Source: Rhodoferax sp. (GTDB taxonomy: Bacteria; Pseudomonadota; Gammaproteobacteria; Burkholderiales; Burkholderiaceae_C). Taken from it: a stretch of 6,259 nt of DNA. Positions within the stretch are counted from its first letter, which is position 1; every line of letters begins with the position of its first letter. Location: positions 1 to 6,259 of the forward strand of contig JARXAU010000046.1 of assembly GCA_029865675.1 (NCBI GenBank), given 5' to 3'. A program made the position numbers and the translations under genes. Positions 5,967 through 6,259 of the stretch are shown here, piece by piece. Below the pieces are notes generated by a model. It was not told where the DNA came from and ran no database searches. It saw only the letters and a list, made by a program, of their open reading frames with translations.

Positions 5967-6259
5967 GCGGCACCTCCACTGCTGCCGGTTGTAGCACTTG
6001 TGGTTACGCCAATACGGGCGCTGTTAGATCGACGCAGCGACGACACATCGTCTACCGTGCCCAAATAGGCTTCGATCACGCCGGGGTCGCTTTGCACTTC
6101 GCGCGGCGTGCCAGTAGCCAGCACTTCGCCCTGGTTCATGGCCAGCACCCGGTCCGACACCTTGGACACCAGGCCCATGTCGTGCTCCACCATCAGCACG
6201 CTGATGCCCAGCTCTTGCTGGATGTCCTGGATCCAGAAGGCCATGTCCTCGGTCTCTTC
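5963..6259 (-). CDS. livG: Branched-chain-type ABC transporter ATP-binding protein LivG, C-terminal part (5' end outside window)
   Basis: The last 98 residues of a LivG-type ABC ATPase, partner of LivF. The frame is open to the right edge (EETEDMAFW at the border), so the ATG at 6244 is an internal Met, not the start. Walker A, the signature and Walker B lie outside the window. Seen here are the H-loop segment VLMVEHDMGLV (His at window residue 26), SDRVLAMNQGEVLATGTPREV, and the conserved end DPGVIEAYLG typical of the LivG C-terminal domain. After that comes a tail of about 31 residues rich in Ser, Thr, Ala and Gly, longer than in E. coli LivG, which stops near this point. The stop codon overlaps the livF start. 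The permease genes livH and livM, needed for a working importer, are probably further right. Confidence 0.9.
   Translation of the reverse strand, partial: EETEDMAFWIQDIQQELGISVLMVEHDMGLVSKVSDRVLAMNQGEVLATGTPREVQSDPGVIEAYLGTVDDVSSLRRSNSARIGVTTSATTGSSGGAA
5973..5977 (-). promoter_or_regulatory. Ribosome binding site of livF, inside the end of livG
   Basis: GGAGG on the minus strand, six bases before the livF ATG at 5966, is a full Shine-Dalgarno core embedded in the last codons of livG. It fixes the livF start and would allow fresh initiation in addition to coupling through the ATGA overlap. Confidence 0.7.

Noticed and set aside
5268..6068. Open frame of 266 codons on the plus strand opposite livF and the end of livG
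   Set aside because: It is antisense to unmistakable ABC ATPase motifs, with His/Gln/Ala/Val-rich composition and no domain; a shadow of the minus-strand codon pattern.
5963..6244. A complete small gene starting at the ATG at 6244
   Set aside because: The frame continues open to the window edge with LivG-like residues before this Met, and the conserved LivG C-terminal domain is already under way; it is the end of a truncated livG.

Overview
The window looks like chromosomal DNA from a betaproteobacterium of the order Burkholderiales, probably family Comamonadaceae (Rhodoferax/Polaromonas-like). The base composition is moderately GC-rich, and the SpoT N-terminal half and the transporter proteins read like those of that group. 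This placement rests on remembered protein families, not on a search.

Every gene I can support lies on the minus strand, so the window is read from right to left. From the right edge: the C-terminal end of a LivG-type ABC ATPase (5963-6259, its 5' part outside the window); a complete LivF-type ABC ATPase (5169-5966); a complete long-chain-type acyl-CoA synthetase/AMP-forming ligase (3304-5172); two tandem, closely related periplasmic substrate-binding proteins of the LivJ/LivK type (2079-3254 and 791-1975); a 144-base gap with hairpins that look like terminators (647-790); and the N-terminal 215 codons of SpoT, the bifunctional (p)ppGpp hydrolase/synthetase (1-646, running off the left edge).

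The livG, livF and ligase genes are joined by 4-base ATGA overlaps, so they are very likely one translationally coupled operon. The two binding-protein genes follow with gaps of 49 and 103 bases and their own ribosome binding sites. Together they describe an import-and-activate module: a binding protein captures a carboxylated substrate in the periplasm, a Liv-type transporter moves it inward (the membrane permeases LivH and LivM are not in the window and are presumably to the right), and the ligase converts it to a CoA thioester. The substrate cannot be read from sequence; fatty, dicarboxylic or aromatic acids are all possible.

spoT appears to be a separate transcription unit behind the operon's terminator region. 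I see no mobile elements, CRISPR arrays, RNA genes or phage genes. The window is mostly ordinary. The points most worth a second look are the paired binding proteins, the ligase built into the transporter operon, and the unusual livF-ligase junction.
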